In this document: positions 63,846-64,000 of the stretch, piece after piece
Layout: the number at the start of each line of letters is the position of its first letter
Numbering within the stretch: the stretch's first letter is position 1
Assembly: GCA_963970005.1 (NCBI GenBank)
Contig: CAXAMN010003614.1
Coordinates: 118,573 to 182,572 of the forward strand
Length of the DNA stretch: 64,000 bases
Reading direction: 5' to 3'
Source of the DNA: Durusdinium trenchii
Taxonomy: Eukaryota; Sar; Dinophyceae; Suessiales; Symbiodiniaceae
Position numbers and translations under genes: made by a program
Notes under the pieces: model-generated
The model's database searches: none
Seen by the model: only the letters and a program-made list of their open reading frames with translations
Told to the model about the DNA's origin: nothing

Positions 63846-64000
63846 TAGGAAAAGACCTTAATTACTTTCGGTCATCGACGATCCTAGGTCACGCAGGTTC
63901 TAGAAATCCATTTGTCGAATCCGGAGGGTCTCTTGTCGTCTTAACTGCCCAGGTAAACGGATGGTCCCGAACACCACGGAGCCCGCCGTGAAGTTTTCCG

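Overview
The window looks like nuclear DNA of a dinoflagellate, most likely a Symbiodiniaceae-type alga. The reasons are: every supported coding signal is on the + strand; genes are split into short exons of about 60-150 bases with long introns, some using GC or GA donors; there are many PPR-like units with a C-E-K...W-Q-x-A-L signature; foldback repeats are dense; and an intact tyrosine-recombinase (DIRS-type) retrotransposon is present. This is inference from sequence style; no ribosomal or other marker gene is present.

Layout. 1-19.8 kb: an intron-rich region with a series of short helical, E/Q/R-rich candidate exons that may belong to one coiled-coil protein gene. It also holds two longer uninterrupted ORFs: an OPR-repeat protein with a hydrophobic N-terminus (4243-5466) and an acidic unknown protein (11550-12371). 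About 19.9-27.25 kb: a DIRS/YR-type retrotransposon with five consecutive reading frames: a small zinc-ribbon ORF, a Gag-like ORF, a Pol ORF (RT, first part of RNase H, then a DNMT3-like cytosine-C5 methyltransferase), a +1-shifted ORF (end of the methyltransferase, then the rest of RNase H), and a tyrosine recombinase. It ends in an assembly gap. 27.5-28.6 kb: exon-like pieces resume. 30.5-37.4 kb: exons of a probable glycosyltransferase-like gene. 38-44 kb: scattered unassigned exon candidates. 45.9-58.3 kb: one PPR gene, mostly one repeat unit per exon. 58.3-64 kb: a few unassigned exon-like ORFs.

The most notable object is the retrotransposon. The methyltransferase lies between the first catalytic Asp of RNase H and the rest of the RNase H domain, so a DNA-methylating enzyme is carried inside the replication polyprotein. 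An obvious hypothesis is that the element methylates its own or host DNA. The ORFs are linked by ATGA, TGATG, a 32-nt +1-frame overlap at a C6-stop site, and a further short +1-frame overlap. From memory, retrotransposon-borne methyltransferases have been reported in Symbiodinium, so the fusion may not be new; the nesting inside RNase H and the linkage signals deserve checking.

The non-coding DNA holds several dispersed families that I can align by eye: a TIR family (CCCAGACACTCCATG ends), a second family (CATGGA...TTCCATG ends), a palindromic CTACTAGTAGC family confined to the right third, a CTACAG...TTTCAGAG...GATGGCA family, and a 0.76-kb AT-rich element with CCCCCGTGAT inverted ends and seven CATTTTATAAA copies. 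Exon coordinates are estimates from reading frame and AG/donor context, not from transcripts.
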